DNA of 64,000 nucleotides from Simmondsia chinensis. Its lineage: Eukaryota > Streptophyta > Magnoliopsida > Caryophyllales > Simmondsiaceae. The stretch covers positions 1,185,501 through 1,249,500 of the forward strand of contig JAGTTD010000018.1 in NCBI GenBank assembly GCA_018398585.1, read 5' to 3'. The notes under the pieces were generated by a model, which did not search any database, was not told where the DNA came from, and was given only the letters and a program-made list of their open reading frames with translations. This document shows, in pieces, positions 22,501 to 29,433 of this stretch (positions within the stretch are counted from its first letter, which is position 1; each line of letters starts with the position of its first letter). The position numbers and the translations under genes were made by a program.

Positions 22501-24532
22501 AATTTTTTTAATAATTAAAAACTATAAAAAAAAAAACCAAACATGTCCTAAACGTCTATTTGCAATTTTTTATTAAAAAACTGAAAAACTTATTTTGAAA
22601 ATGACTTTCATTTCTCTAATTTTACGTTTTTAGTTTTCTCTGACACTAAAAAGAATTTAAATGAAATTTGAAAAAATAAAAACTATTACTAAAATTTACT
22701 TTTAGTTTCCAGAAAAGACACCAAAATGGCTCAAGTAAACAACTATAGGACTGAATCTCACAGTATCCCCCGAATTCAAAAGCAACATTTTCAGTGCCCC
22801 AAGGGCTCCCGCCTCAGCACGAGTACTTCCCCCTAAGGGGTGCAACACATGAGGCCACCCATCTTGGCATTACTCTCGCCCAAGCACACTTAACTTCGGA
22901 ATTCTAATGGAATCCGGTGCTTGTATGATGATACCCTCTTAGGTTAGTATCCGTCGAATTCAGACACTATTAATGAGAGATTCATAACCAAAATCGCCAC
23001 AATAGATGCTAAAATTGAATATCAATTAATAATTATGTGCACACTATGAAGACTGATACATTTCCTTTTCAGTTCAACATTTCACTTTCAAATTGAAATA
23101 TTATACTCTTAATTTTGGTTGCTCTCATAGTTATATACCAAAGAAGGTTCCATACCAAAGAAGGCTCCTTGAAATCGATCCGAGGATCGATGGCTCTGAT
23201 ACCATTGTTACATACCAAAGAAGGTTTCATCCCAAAACCAATTGCCAGTGGGTGAAGTAGCTCCTTAAATATATAAAGTGATATTTTCTCTTCTAAAATT
23301 TTTGCCCAATTTTTGACCTGTATCAAATAGTTTCACTATTTTTTTCCATAAATGAATAATATTTTTGCCTCATTATTGAGTAAATTCTTTAGTTTATAAA
23401 ATAGAAATTAATTTAATATTCTTATAACAACTCGATCTTCGAGATGGGGACCTTGGAAACAGCCTCTCTTCCACCCGGAAGGGGGAAGGCTGCGTACATT
23501 CACCCGCCCAGACCCTGCTTCGTGCGGGAGCCACTGGGACTGTTGTTGTTGTTGTATTTCTACTGTATTATCGACTATATTTAGCACTGTCTTGACAAAC
23601 ATAGAACAAAATCGAAGAAAAGAGAGCATAATTACACAAACTCATAGATTGATGAATGTGAATGAAGAAATTTAAATTTAAATCAAGATTTCAGGCTATA
23701 ATTCAGATTGTAATCTACTATACATAACGATTTTATATTAAGATTTCAAGTCATAATTCAGATTAGCAACTTCTCTATACATAATCTAAATTAAAATTTC
23801 AAGCAATAATTCGGATCATAATTTAAATTAAAATTTAAAATGATAATTCAGATTGTAATCTATCATTTGTAACGACTTATTATAAGATTTCAAGTCATAA
23901 TTCAAATTTGTTACCTCTCTATACACAGTTTAAATTAAAATTTCAAGCGTTATTTCAGATTTGTAACCTCACTAAGCATAATTTAAGAGTTTTTCAAGTG
24001 ATAATTCAGTTTTGTAACCTCTCTGCTCATAATTTAAATCAATATTTCAAGTAATAATTTAAATTTCAAACGATAATTCAGATTTCTAGCCTCTCTAAAC
24101 ATAATTTAAATCGAACTTTGAAGCGATAATTCAGATTCATAACTCACCGGAAAATGCGATTCCAGAGGAAGCAACAACGCAGGTCTGAATAACCGTATTC
24201 TCCTGCCGAGTAAACGGTTGCCGGAGCATTCCAGACTTTTCCAGAAACTTCGACCACGTCTTCACGAAAAAGAACCCTAGCAATCCAGCCGATACATTCA
24301 ACGAAGGAATAATTCCAGTAGTGAGATTCAACTTCATCACAATGAAGGTGAACAACACGCTGAGTACGAGGCTGACGACGAAGGCGCGCAAAGTCAGCTG
24401 GTGCTGCCATGGCGGCACCTCGTTCTCGGCGAAGATTTTCTCCACCGACGCCGTTTCCGCCGTGTCGCCAGAGCCGCCGTCACCGACGCCGGAGTAGTCT
24501 GCTTTCTCCTCGTCGTGCTTGGCGGTTACCAT
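9476..24532 (-). CDS. YSL7-like metal-nicotianamine transporter, copy B (complete, 6 exons)
   Basis: Exons at 24532-24148, 13803-13640, 13134-13037, 11967-11833, 11482-11293 and 10585-9476 join with correct phases (385+164+98+135+190+1110 nt) to 693 codons and TGA. All junctions are GT-AG. The product is an OPT/YSL-family carrier of many membrane segments that moves metal-nicotianamine chelates. Landmarks: VPPWQ at 39-43; [20 protein letters not shown] at 69-88; [12 protein letters not shown] at the exon 1-2 junction; [20 protein letters not shown] in exon 3; [18 protein letters not shown] in exon 5; and [40 protein letters not shown] and [20 protein letters not shown] in exon 6. The sequence resembles the YSL5/7/8 branch more than YSL1-3 as I remember those families. 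Length is normal and no lesions are seen. Copy A lies downstream in the same orientation. The substrate cannot be fixed from sequence. Confidence 0.95.
10586..11292 (-). other. YSL copy B intron 5 (707 nt) with MITE and SINE remnants
   Basis: Donor GTGATG (11292), acceptor ATAG. Holds an F5-like hairpin MITE at about 10660-11045 and a minus-strand SINE tail at 11073-11200. Confidence 0.8.
11073..11200 (-). mobile_element. Au-type SINE tail copy in YSL intron 5
   Basis: GTGCCT-like end (CCAATGCCTCATAGAGGCTCCC), GATGCACGCAGCTTTACCCC, GGTGCTACCC, then GATGCTATTTTCGAAGG, all in minus orientation. It inserted in the same polarity as the gene. Confidence 0.75.
11293..11482 (-). CDS. YSL copy B exon 5
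   Basis: Acceptor AAACAG. Encodes [20 protein letters not shown] through HGLQGYK. Donor GTGATG after AAG. 190 nt completes the split Met codon from exon 4. Confidence 0.94.
11550..11793 (+). mobile_element. 5S-headed SINE, type II, inside YSL intron 4
   Basis: Full element flanked by an exact 16-bp target duplication GTAAGGAGTTACAACA (11534-11549, 11794-11809). The head starts CCTAAGAGGGTACCAACAC, then runs through the 5S rRNA core: CCATTAGAACTCCGAAGGTA (A-box region), GTGCTTGGGTGAGAGTAGTA and GATGGGTGACCTCC (C-box region). The Au module follows (AAACAGCCTC, GGCTACGTACATCC, CAGACCCTGC). It lies in the opposite polarity to the gene. Removing the element and one duplication leaves a 90-nt intron. 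Confidence 0.93.
11833..11967 (-). CDS. YSL copy B exon 4
   Basis: Acceptor ATGCAG. Encodes [20 protein letters not shown] and [20 protein letters not shown]. Donor GTGAGT at 11832. 135 nt, phases 2 to 2. Confidence 0.94.
12402..12539 (+). mobile_element. Au-type SINE copy in YSL intron 3
   Basis: Degenerate tail module (GCAGTGTACATCTTACC, CTTAGCGGGAGCC, GGGTTGTTGG). Flanked by imperfect direct repeats of about 25 bp, beginning CAAGAGCTTGATAAA, at 12377-12401 and 12540-12564. The target is a hAT MITE. Confidence 0.75.
12706..12846 (+). mobile_element. Au-type SINE tail copy in YSL intron 3
   Basis: GGGTTGGGGGCCCTTCGAAC, CAGCCTCTTGTCAGGATTCC, ACTACGTAAATTTCAACCC, then GGTTGTTCTTGTTGTT. The phrase CAGGTTGGGGG before the tail is the usual head-tail junction, so the head may have been lost. 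Confidence 0.75.
13037..13134 (-). CDS. YSL copy B exon 3
   Basis: Acceptor TTGCAG. Encodes [20 protein letters not shown] then [13 protein letters not shown]. Donor GTGAGT. 98 nt, phase 0 to 2. Confidence 0.94.
13135..13639 (-). other. YSL copy B intron 2 (505 nt)
   Basis: Donor GTATGT at 13639, acceptor GCAG. No clear element inside. AT-rich with T-rich stretches at 13500-13560. Confidence 0.8.
13640..13803 (-). CDS. YSL copy B exon 2
   Basis: Acceptor AACAG. Completes the Gly codon from exon 1, then [20 protein letters not shown] and [20 protein letters not shown] to PLRK. Donor GTATGT. 164 nt. Confidence 0.95.
14405..14505 (-). mobile_element. Au-type SINE tail copy
   Basis: AATAACAAACCCTGTGCCTC, GCTCCCGCCC, GATGTATGCATCCTTACCCC in minus orientation. 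No head is visible. Confidence 0.8.
14696..14832 (+). mobile_element. Au-type SINE tail copy
   Basis: AAAACAGCCTCCCTTTAGAG, AAGGCTGCATCCATCTCACC, CTTGGCAGGAGC, GTGGGTTTGTTGTTC. Confidence 0.82.
14840..16137. other. Intronic AT-rich DNA with decayed LTR and MITE scraps
   Basis: 15050-15180 and 15850-15960 share phrases such as GGTCCATGTATAAGTCCAAG and GCACATGAGATTCACATATA with a TRIM-like LTR fragment at 53215. 15440-15830 shows the F4 phrases CTCAAGTATTCTAAC and GATAAAATTT. No gene. Confidence 0.4.
16141..16634. mobile_element. Tourist-like (PIF/Harbinger) MITE
   Basis: Ends GGCCTCGTTTAGTTGCC and inverse GGCCTCGTTTGGTATGCGGG, flanked by TTA target duplications (16138-16140, 16635-16637). 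The terminal GGCCTNGTTTGG and 3-bp TTA duplication are typical of PIF/Harbinger MITEs. Non-coding. Confidence 0.85.
16638..17840. other. Intronic AT-rich DNA; F1 fragment at its end
   Basis: No genes. 17540-17830 has F1 MITE phrases (GGTTATTTATGCAAAAAGTC, TAATTGTGTTAATTTA) with a damaged right arm. Confidence 0.45.
17842..17950 (-). mobile_element. Au-type SINE tail copy
   Basis: AACAAATCCAGTGTTTTAAG, GGCTCCCGCGTAG, GGATGTATGCAACCTTACCC, in minus orientation. Confidence 0.8.
18268..18385 (+). mobile_element. tRNA-derived SINE, lineage 2
   Basis: A-box-like TAGCTCATAGACTAGTGG and strong B-box TTGGGGTTCGAGCCCCCAC, ending in GATAAAAAAAAAAC. Flanked by a 17-bp near-identical target duplication ATACTATATAATAYAAT (18251-18267, 18386-18402). 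No acceptor stem, so not a tRNA gene. Confidence 0.82.
18403..19041. other. Intronic AT-rich DNA, nothing identified
   Basis: No terminal repeats or protein-like frames seen. Confidence 0.4.
19045..19523. mobile_element. Tourist-like (PIF/Harbinger) MITE
   Basis: GGCCCGTATGGTATGCGGG at the left, inverse of ACCAAACGAGGCC at the right, with TAA target duplications (19042-19044, 19524-19526). Internal phrases match the element at 16141 (TGGGAAGTAG, CAACTTCCTG types). Confidence 0.83.
19530..20680. other. Intronic DNA with decayed MITE
   Basis: 19850-20415 has imperfect inverted ends (TTTGATTCAATTTTTTAACA and AAGCTAAACCAAACGCGCCC) and is probably an older MITE. 20416-20560 looks like a decayed F1 arm. 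Confidence 0.4.
20630..20770 (-). mobile_element. Ultra-short LTR element remnant (one LTR plus tRNA-like interior)
   Basis: LTR-like TGTCAAAGAACC...CTCTAACA at 20701-20770, matching the pair at 57788 and 58009. It is preceded by GCTCTAATACCA, the complement of a Met-tRNA primer binding site. The interior GGGATTCAACCTTATGATCT complements a tRNA T-loop region. The other LTR is missing. Confidence 0.6.
20799..21361. mobile_element. hAT-type MITE (GAGCTCGA family), complete
   Basis: Best-preserved member. TIR TAGGGGTGTAAACG at the left and its near-perfect inverse CGTTTATACCTCTA at the right, with a perfect 8-bp target duplication GCTACAGC (20791-20798, 21362-21369). 8-bp duplications and a TAGGGGTG start are hAT hallmarks. 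The interior is made of GAGCTCGA/CGAGTTCG words. Open frames here are low-complexity artefacts. Confidence 0.9.
21567..21726 (+). mobile_element. tRNA-derived SINE, lineage 3
   Basis: A-box-like ATAATCGAGTGGTCGTGATC, B-box GGGATCGAATCCCAC, body TCTCCTCTTTATTGAG, A-rich end AAATAAATAAAAAAA. Target duplication GTGAACTGACCG / GTGAACTGTACCG on either side. Confidence 0.82.
21740..22784. other. Intronic AT-rich DNA with F5 hairpin remnant
   Basis: 22540-22740 carries phrases of the F5 hairpin MITE (AAAACTGAAAAACTTATTTT and its inverse). The rest has no assignable feature. Confidence 0.4.
22785..22947 (-). mobile_element. 5S-headed SINE, type II, internally deleted
   Basis: Minus-strand copy: CAGTGCCCCAAGGGCTCCCG, then directly GGCCACCCATCTTGGCATTA, CTCTCGCCCAAGCACACTTA and the type II start (CCGGTGCTTGTATG, CCTCTTAGG). 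Much of the Au module is missing. Confidence 0.85.
23130..23326 (-). mobile_element. TRIM remnant (LTR with primer binding site)
   Basis: GGCTCTGATACCA (complement of a Met-tRNA primer binding site) abuts TGTTACATACCAAAGAAGG...CCTGTATCA, an LTR of about 122 bp related to the TRIM at 36345. The opposite LTR is only a fragment (CCAAAGAAGGTTCC). Confidence 0.7.
23432..23557 (+). mobile_element. Au-type SINE tail copy
   Basis: GGAAACAGCCTCTCTTCCAC, AAGGCTGCGTACATTCACCC, CAGACCCTGC, CTGTTGTTGTTGTTG. Well preserved. Confidence 0.88.
23690..24148. repeat. Minisatellite, ~52-55 bp unit, running into the exon 1 splice donor
   Basis: About nine degenerate units of the form GATAATTCAGATTTGTAACC + TCTCTAAACATAATTTAAAT + caaaatttcaagc. 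They start near 23699, 23754, 23806, 23843, 23897, 23949, 24001, 24073 and 24125. The last unit merges with the donor (minus strand CCG^GTGAGTTATGAATCTG), while other units read AGAGGTTACAAATCTGAATT at the same place. Confidence 0.75.
24148..24532 (-). CDS. YSL copy B exon 1
   Basis: ATG at 24532-24530, chosen because copy A starts at the same position and the leader homology ends there. 128 codons plus one base of the split Gly codon. Ends [18 protein letters not shown], followed by donor GTGAGT. Confidence 0.95.
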
Positions 24533-24690
24533 TATCCTAAGGTTATGGAGAGAGAGTGGGAGAGAGAGTGGAGATGGTGGGGGGGGGGGAAGTTTGTAAA
24601 TTATAGAGGTGTGTGCTTAGCTGGAATTTTGTTTGATGAGATGACAAATTGCTATTTATGTACATTGGTAAACAAAATTGAATAATATTA
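24533..24690 (-). promoter_or_regulatory. 5' leader and TATA region of YSL copy B
   Basis: Reading minus, the ATG is preceded by a pyrimidine tract (complement of GAGAGAGAGTGGGAGAGAGA) and a TATA-like CTATAA at about 24601-24607, some 70 nt upstream. The flank matches that of copy A. A 5S-SINE occupies the DNA from about 24694 upward, so the native proximal promoter is very short. Confidence 0.55.
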
Positions 24691-24693
24691 TTG

Positions 24694-24950
24694 TGAGAAT
24701 AATAGGGTTGATTTATCAGATACTAATATATAGGATCTTATTAGAACTTTAAAGTTAAATGTGCTTGGACGAAAGTAGTACCAAGATAGGTGACCTCTTG
24801 GGAAGTTCTCGTGTTGCCAACCCTATAAAGTTGGGAGTCCTTGGAAATAGCCTCTCGGCAGGGTTACACCCTAAAGGGGTAAGGCTGTGTACATCTACCC
24901 CCAAACCCCGCTTAGGCAAGAGCCATTAAGGCATTGGATATGTTGTTGTT
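24694..24950 (+). mobile_element. 5S-headed SINE, type I, upstream of YSL copy B
   Basis: The 5S-like head starts at about 24706 (GGGTTGATTTATCAGATACT), with ATTAGAACTTTAAAGTTAAA, GACGAAAGTAGTACC and GATAGGTGACCTCTTGG. Spacer CCAACCCTATAAAGTTGGG, then the Au module to TGTTGTTGTT. Flanked by 27-bp imperfect direct repeats starting GGTAAACAAAA (24667-24693, 24951-24977). It lies about 160 bp from the YSL ATG, in divergent orientation. Confidence 0.88.
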
Positions 24951-25029
24951 GGTAAACAAAAATGAATAATGTTATTGACAGAGCAATATTATAATTTTTA
25001 AAGTAATTTTGTGGCTCTTAACATCAACA

Positions 25030-25340
25030 ATAATAACAAATTCGGTGCATCAAGGGCTCTTGCTAATGCAGAATTTGAGGGATGAGATGTACGCAGCCTT
25101 ACCCCTCCAAAGTGCTTTCCCAAATGGAGGCTGTGTCCGAGAACCTTAACCTAGAACAATTTTATGGCTTTCATTGCTTATAAATTACATCATTATGGCT
25201 CTCAAGGGCCCCTACTAATGCAGAATTTGGGGGTTGAGGTGTACGTAGTCTTACCCCTCCAAAGTGCTTTCTCAAATGGAGGTTGTGTCCGAGAACCTTA
25301 ACCTGGAACAATTTTATGGCTCTCATTGCTTATAAATCTC
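25030..25340 (-). mobile_element. Au-type SINE tail, tandemly duplicated (151-bp period)
   Basis: Two copies (CTAATGCAGAATTTGAGGG from 25063 and CTAATGCAGAATTTGGGGG from 25214), each with GTACGCAGCC-like and GGAGGCTGTGTCCGAGAACC boxes. They are followed by the same non-SINE flank CAATTTTATGGCT, so SINE and flank were duplicated together. Confidence 0.82.
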
Positions 25341-25537
25341 ATCATTATAACTCTTATAATAACAATTTTGTGAATTTAGTTGTTATTGTCAGGGCAAAAT
25401 TGTTATTGTTATAGTAAAATTGTTATTTTTAATGCAATTTTATGACTTATTATTTGTAAGTCATATTATTGCTCTGATAATAACAATTTTTATTTTGATA
25501 ATAACAACTCTCATAAAATTTTCATAATTACAATTAA

Positions 25538-25906
25538 GGATTATTTACATCAAAGTTCTTGTATTTTACTTATTATGTTAATTTAGCCCTCATACTTTAA
25601 ATTGTGTCAGTTTAGTCCATGTGCAATTTATTTTGTGTTAATGAGATACTTAGATTAAGTTTGATGTTGAGTTTTTAGTCAAATTTTTAATAGTTCAGCC
25701 ATGGATTAGCTTAAATTAAGTTAACGAGTGGACTTCTGCATGTATCATGATTATTCTGTTAAAAATTACGTTAATAATATGATTAAATTTGACCAAATGA
25801 CTAAATTGACACCATATAAATTGAACAGAGAATAACTTAACACAAATAAAAATATCGATATTAAGTTGAAATAAGAAAAACATAAAAATCTTTGGTGCAA
25901 ATAACC
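25538..25906. mobile_element. Foldback MITE, family F1
   Basis: GGATTATTTACATCAAAGTT left and inverse TTGGTGCAAATAACCTT right, with TCAATTTAG / CTAAATTGAC inner arms. The open frame at 25716-25922 lies inside it and is an artefact. Confidence 0.75.
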
Positions 25907-25982
25907 TTATAATTAATTTCATTCAATCTAATTTTCTATGTCAATAATTTTATACCACGTTATTAATTAATATTTAAATTAA

Positions 25983-26278
25983 GGGTTATTTGCGTCAACA
26001 ATCTTTGTACTTTTCCCAATAATATTATGTCAATTTGATTCCTATATTACAATTTATATTACGTTGGTGAAAATTTTAGTGATTGGGCTCGAGTTGGGTT
26101 AAATTGAAACAGATAAATATACAGTTGGTTTCTTGCATCTAATGTGATTGAGTTGTTAAAAATTATATTATTAACTTAACTTCAACCTGATCATTGGAAT
26201 AAATCGCACAATATAAATTTTAGAGGGATTAAATTGCAATAACGAGCTAAGTACAAGAATCGTTTGTGTAAATAACCC
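25983..26278. mobile_element. Foldback MITE, family F1
   Basis: GGGTTATTTGCGTCAACAAT left, inverse TTGTGTAAATAACCC right. It lies head to tail with the previous copy and is flanked by TTAA on both sides. Confidence 0.75.
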
Positions 26279-26286
26279 TTAAATTA

Positions 26287-26411
26287 TCCTAGTAGGTGCT
26301 TCAGGTGTTGGGGAGTCGTGTGGGTAGTCTGCTTGATTTGAATCGTTTGTGCGTTTGGTGGTTTGTATTTTGTTCGTTTCTTTTGAATAAATTCTCAATT
26401 ATCGAAAAAAG
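26287..26411 (+). mobile_element. 5'-truncated LINE-like retroposon end
   Basis: 125 bp ending TTTGAATAAATTCTCAATTA then CGAAAAAAG, flanked by the 12-bp target duplication ACCCTTAAATTA (26275-26286, 26412-26423). The duplication includes the edge of the adjacent F1 MITE, so it inserted after that MITE. The LINE assignment rests on the A-rich end and truncation only. Confidence 0.55.
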
Positions 26412-26423
26412 ACCCTTAAATTA

Positions 26424-26924
26424 AATAGTTTTTTATTCATTAATCAGCTTTTTTTCTCTTTTGTGTACTTATTTATATTATTTATCCATTATTTTCTATT
26501 TTAAATAATTACTATTTTAGTATATACTAATCATTTCTCATACGATGAACGTATAATATGATTGTTTTTGGAGCATAATTTTGCAACCATTTTTTTAAAA
26601 TAAAACTCTACTGCACAATACAGTATAATATTTATCGGATAAACATGCTCACATAAGACAGTCGTATCAAAAACTTTCATTATTATTTTAGTATATATTT
26701 CACCAAACCCTTTTTCTAATATTATACCAATTTGAAAATTTTTCAAATCTCCTCGTTAATTTAAAAGACTAGGTTTTTCCCGTGTGATGCGCGAGTTAGT
26801 TTTTGTAAAAGTTGCATGTAAAAATTAAAAAAAAAAAAAGATCTAACCAATTCTTAATTAAAAATTTTTGAATTTTATTGAATAAGAAAAGCATTCAATC
26901 TGATAAAATAATCTAATATATTAT
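26424..26924. other. AT-rich intergenic DNA, nothing identified
   Basis: No repeats with borders, no protein-like frame. Confidence 0.4.
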
Positions 26925-27235
26925 AAGATTATTTATATTAAAGGTCCTTGTACTTTATTCATTATGTCAATTTAGTACTTGTACTTTCAATTGTGTCAAT
27001 TTAGTCCCTATATAATTCAAAATTTGTCAATTTGGTCATTCGAGAAAATTTTATGTCAAGTTTTTAATGAAATTTTGAATGGTTCGGCCACGAGTTGGAT
27101 TAAATTGAATATATAATAAGTTACTTGCATTTAACATAATTTACCTTTCAAAATTACGTTATTAACTTAATATAAAGTAAAATAACTAAATTGACATAAT
27201 GGACAAAGTATAGGGATCTTTGGGGTAAATAACCC
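26925..27235. mobile_element. Foldback MITE, family F1
   Basis: GATTATTTATATTAAAGGTC left, inverse of GATCTTTGGGGTAAATAACC right, with TCAATTTAGTCCC in the left arm. Confidence 0.75.
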
Positions 27236-27811
27236 TATATTATATTAAAAAAAAAATCTTATCTAAATTCATTGTGATTAGGTGTCAGATTATCTTATAC
27301 AAAACGACCCCAAAAAGCCTACTAAAATACACCCATTAAAAAAATCGAAAGCAAATGACATGTCACTGCTTTCAATAAAAAATCGATGGATTATAATATT
27401 ATGTATATGTAGTTTCACTTTACTGAACAAAAATTCGACAGATTACATAAAAATTAACCAAATTCTAATATAAAGATCATATATATTGTAGAAATCATTA
27501 TCATGACACCATTTTCTAGCAAAAAACACAGACAATTAGCTATATATATTGTCATAATTATGTTCCATATAAGTACTTTCTAAGGAAAATCTTTCGAGTT
27601 CCACTAGAAGCAAAGAGTACTCTCTTGACAAAGTTTTTAATTTTTAATATTACCTTATTAATACATTTCAATTCTCGGTACATTTAACTATATATATCAA
27701 AATTATCTAGATGATAAAAAAACCAAATACTGACTTATTTAAATGATGAATTTCATTTTAGAAATAAGAAAAATACAAACAAAAAATAATATTGAAGCGG
27801 TCTCGTTCTCT

Positions 27812-28166
27812 GTTTCTGTCTCTTTATCTCTATCTCTTTGTCTCTTTATCTCTATCTCTATCTCTATCATCTATCTCTATCTTTATCTGTATCTTATCTG
27901 TTGATATGTTGATTGTGCATGATTTGGCTTGCTCTGAGTCTGTGTTTTTGCTAGCAGTGTGTTTTGTCCTACTCATGCTTTGTTGCTTCCTGCTGCCAGG
28001 TCATTTACTCTTTGCTGCGGACCTGCTTCTCAGGTAGGGGGTCCTCGGAAAAAGCCTCTCTTGAGAGTAGCCTCCTGAAAGGGGAAGGCTCCGTATATCT
28101 ACCCCCTCAGACCCTGCTTATGCGAGAGCCCTTGGAGGCACTGAGTTTGTTGTTGTTGTTGTTGTT
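27812..28166 (+). mobile_element. Type III SINE: novel pyrimidine-rich head plus Au tail
   Basis: Flanked by the 13-bp target duplication GGTCTCGTTCTCT (27799-27811, 28167-28179), which fixes a 355-bp unit. The first ~90 bp are TCTCTATC-rich. Then comes unique head sequence (TTTTGTCCTACTCATGCTTT, TCCTGCTGCCAGG) followed at about 28035 by CTCAGGTAGGGGGTCCTCGG and the standard Au module to (GTT)n. No 5S sequence or obvious A/B boxes. The predicted protein frames here are low-complexity artefacts. Confidence 0.85.
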
Positions 28167-28505
28167 GGTCTCGTTCTCTATTAGTAAAATTCGCGTATAA
28201 TACACATTTTTGACACGTACTTGCACTTTTTCGTTTAAAAACGACGTTTATGTATCATTGTCGGTAACAGCATAAAATACGCGTTTTTTGGACATTATCC
28301 ACATACTAAACATATATCCATATTTTTCCTTAAAAATTAAATAATAATTGAAAATAATTAATACATATAACTTAATTAAACATCTATATTCTATATTTTA
28401 TTAAATGTGTCACTTTAACTCTATGATTATTCATCGTACCATATTATTTTCTACGTGGTATATTTCTGCTATCGCTATGGACTAACATTATTTTTAATTT
28501 TATAA

Positions 28506-28728
28506 AGCAACATACACAGTGTTCCAATGGCTTTTGCCTAAGCAGGATTTAAGGTGACAGATGTACGCAGCCTTTCCTTTTCAGGATTTCCGATAACCCC
28601 CAACCTGAGGGATAAAACACGAGGACTTTCCAAGAGGTCACCCACCTTGGTACTACTCTGGTCCAAGCACCCTTACCTTCGAAGTTCTAATGGGATCCTG
28701 TGCTTGTGTGCCGGTACCCTCTTAGATA
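28506..28728 (-). mobile_element. 5S-headed SINE, type II
   Basis: Minus strand, flanked by an exact 20-bp target duplication CATTATTTTTAATTTTATAA (28486-28505, 28729-28748). Order: Au tail (CAGTGTTCCAATGGC, GATGTACGCAGCC), junction CCCCCAACCTGAGGG, 5S core (GGTCACCCACCTTGGTACTA, CTTCGAAGTTCTAATGGGAT), type II start (GTGTGCCGGTACCCTCTTAG). Confidence 0.92.
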
Positions 28729-28748
28729 CATTATTTTTAATTTTATAA

Positions 28749-29330
28749 GTCACCAAATTAGTAACCAAAATTTTCGTATGTATAACAACTGAATAATATA
28801 CTTACATATCAGATCTTATTTAATTTTTGTATCGTATTTTGTTAACAGATGTCTCAGTCAATTATTTTTTTACATTTATTAGTTGGAATGAGCTGGACCG
28901 AGGTAGATATACATAGACCAGAAAATTATGCAAATTTATTAGTGCCTAATTATGGCTCTTAATTTTCTTTTATTTACTAAAAATAATTTAAAAAAAAACA
29001 AAAAACAAAAATTTGCAGCCTAAATATTGCGACATTTCCGGTTTAAATTTAATTTTATTTCAAACATTGACGGCGGCTTAACTTTTATTTTAGGGTTATT
29101 TACATTTTAATATCTAATATTTTTAAAATAATAAAAAGAACCCTAACGATTATTTAAAAACGCTTAACCAATAATCTTTATACTCTAAATATAATTTTAG
29201 ATCAGATCTGTGTCAGGTCCAGGTTGGATTGATGTTATCCAAGTCCAACCCAATCCAACCCGACCCAAAACCCATTTATCAACATCCCAATCCAAATCCA
29301 TTTAAAACCTATTTTTCACATTGTTAGGCT
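28749..29330. other. AT-rich DNA with F2 fragment
   Basis: 29090-29165 is the left arm of an F2 foldback MITE (GGGTTATTTACATTTTAATA). The phrase CCAACCCAATCCAACCCGAC (29246-29265) marks another unresolved repeat. Confidence 0.4.
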
Positions 29331-29433
29331 CTGATGCCAATTGTTGAGGCAATCTAGACAAATCTGATATACTATGATACCAATTTGTGAGGGAAAATCT
29401 TGAACAAACTTGATATACTAAGATATCAATTTG

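Larger units (their letters stand above)
13804..24147 (-). other. YSL copy B intron 1 (10.3 kb)
   Basis: Bounded by donor GTGAGT (24147) and acceptor AACAG (13804). Very long for a plant intron. It holds at least six SINEs, two Tourist-like MITEs, a complete hAT MITE, two tRNA-derived SINEs, a TRIM remnant and a minisatellite at its 5' edge. No coding exon of another gene was recognised in it. Confidence 0.85.

Noticed and set aside
24694..24950. Cassandra-type TRIM (5S sequence within an LTR)
   Set aside because: No paired LTRs, primer binding site or 5-bp duplications surround the 5S segments. The tails and 13-20 bp duplications are of SINE type.
27792..28200. Ser/Leu-rich frames (SLSLYLYLFVSLSLS type)
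   Set aside because: Artefact of the TCTCTATC repeat and the SINE; no signal of a real secreted peptide gene.
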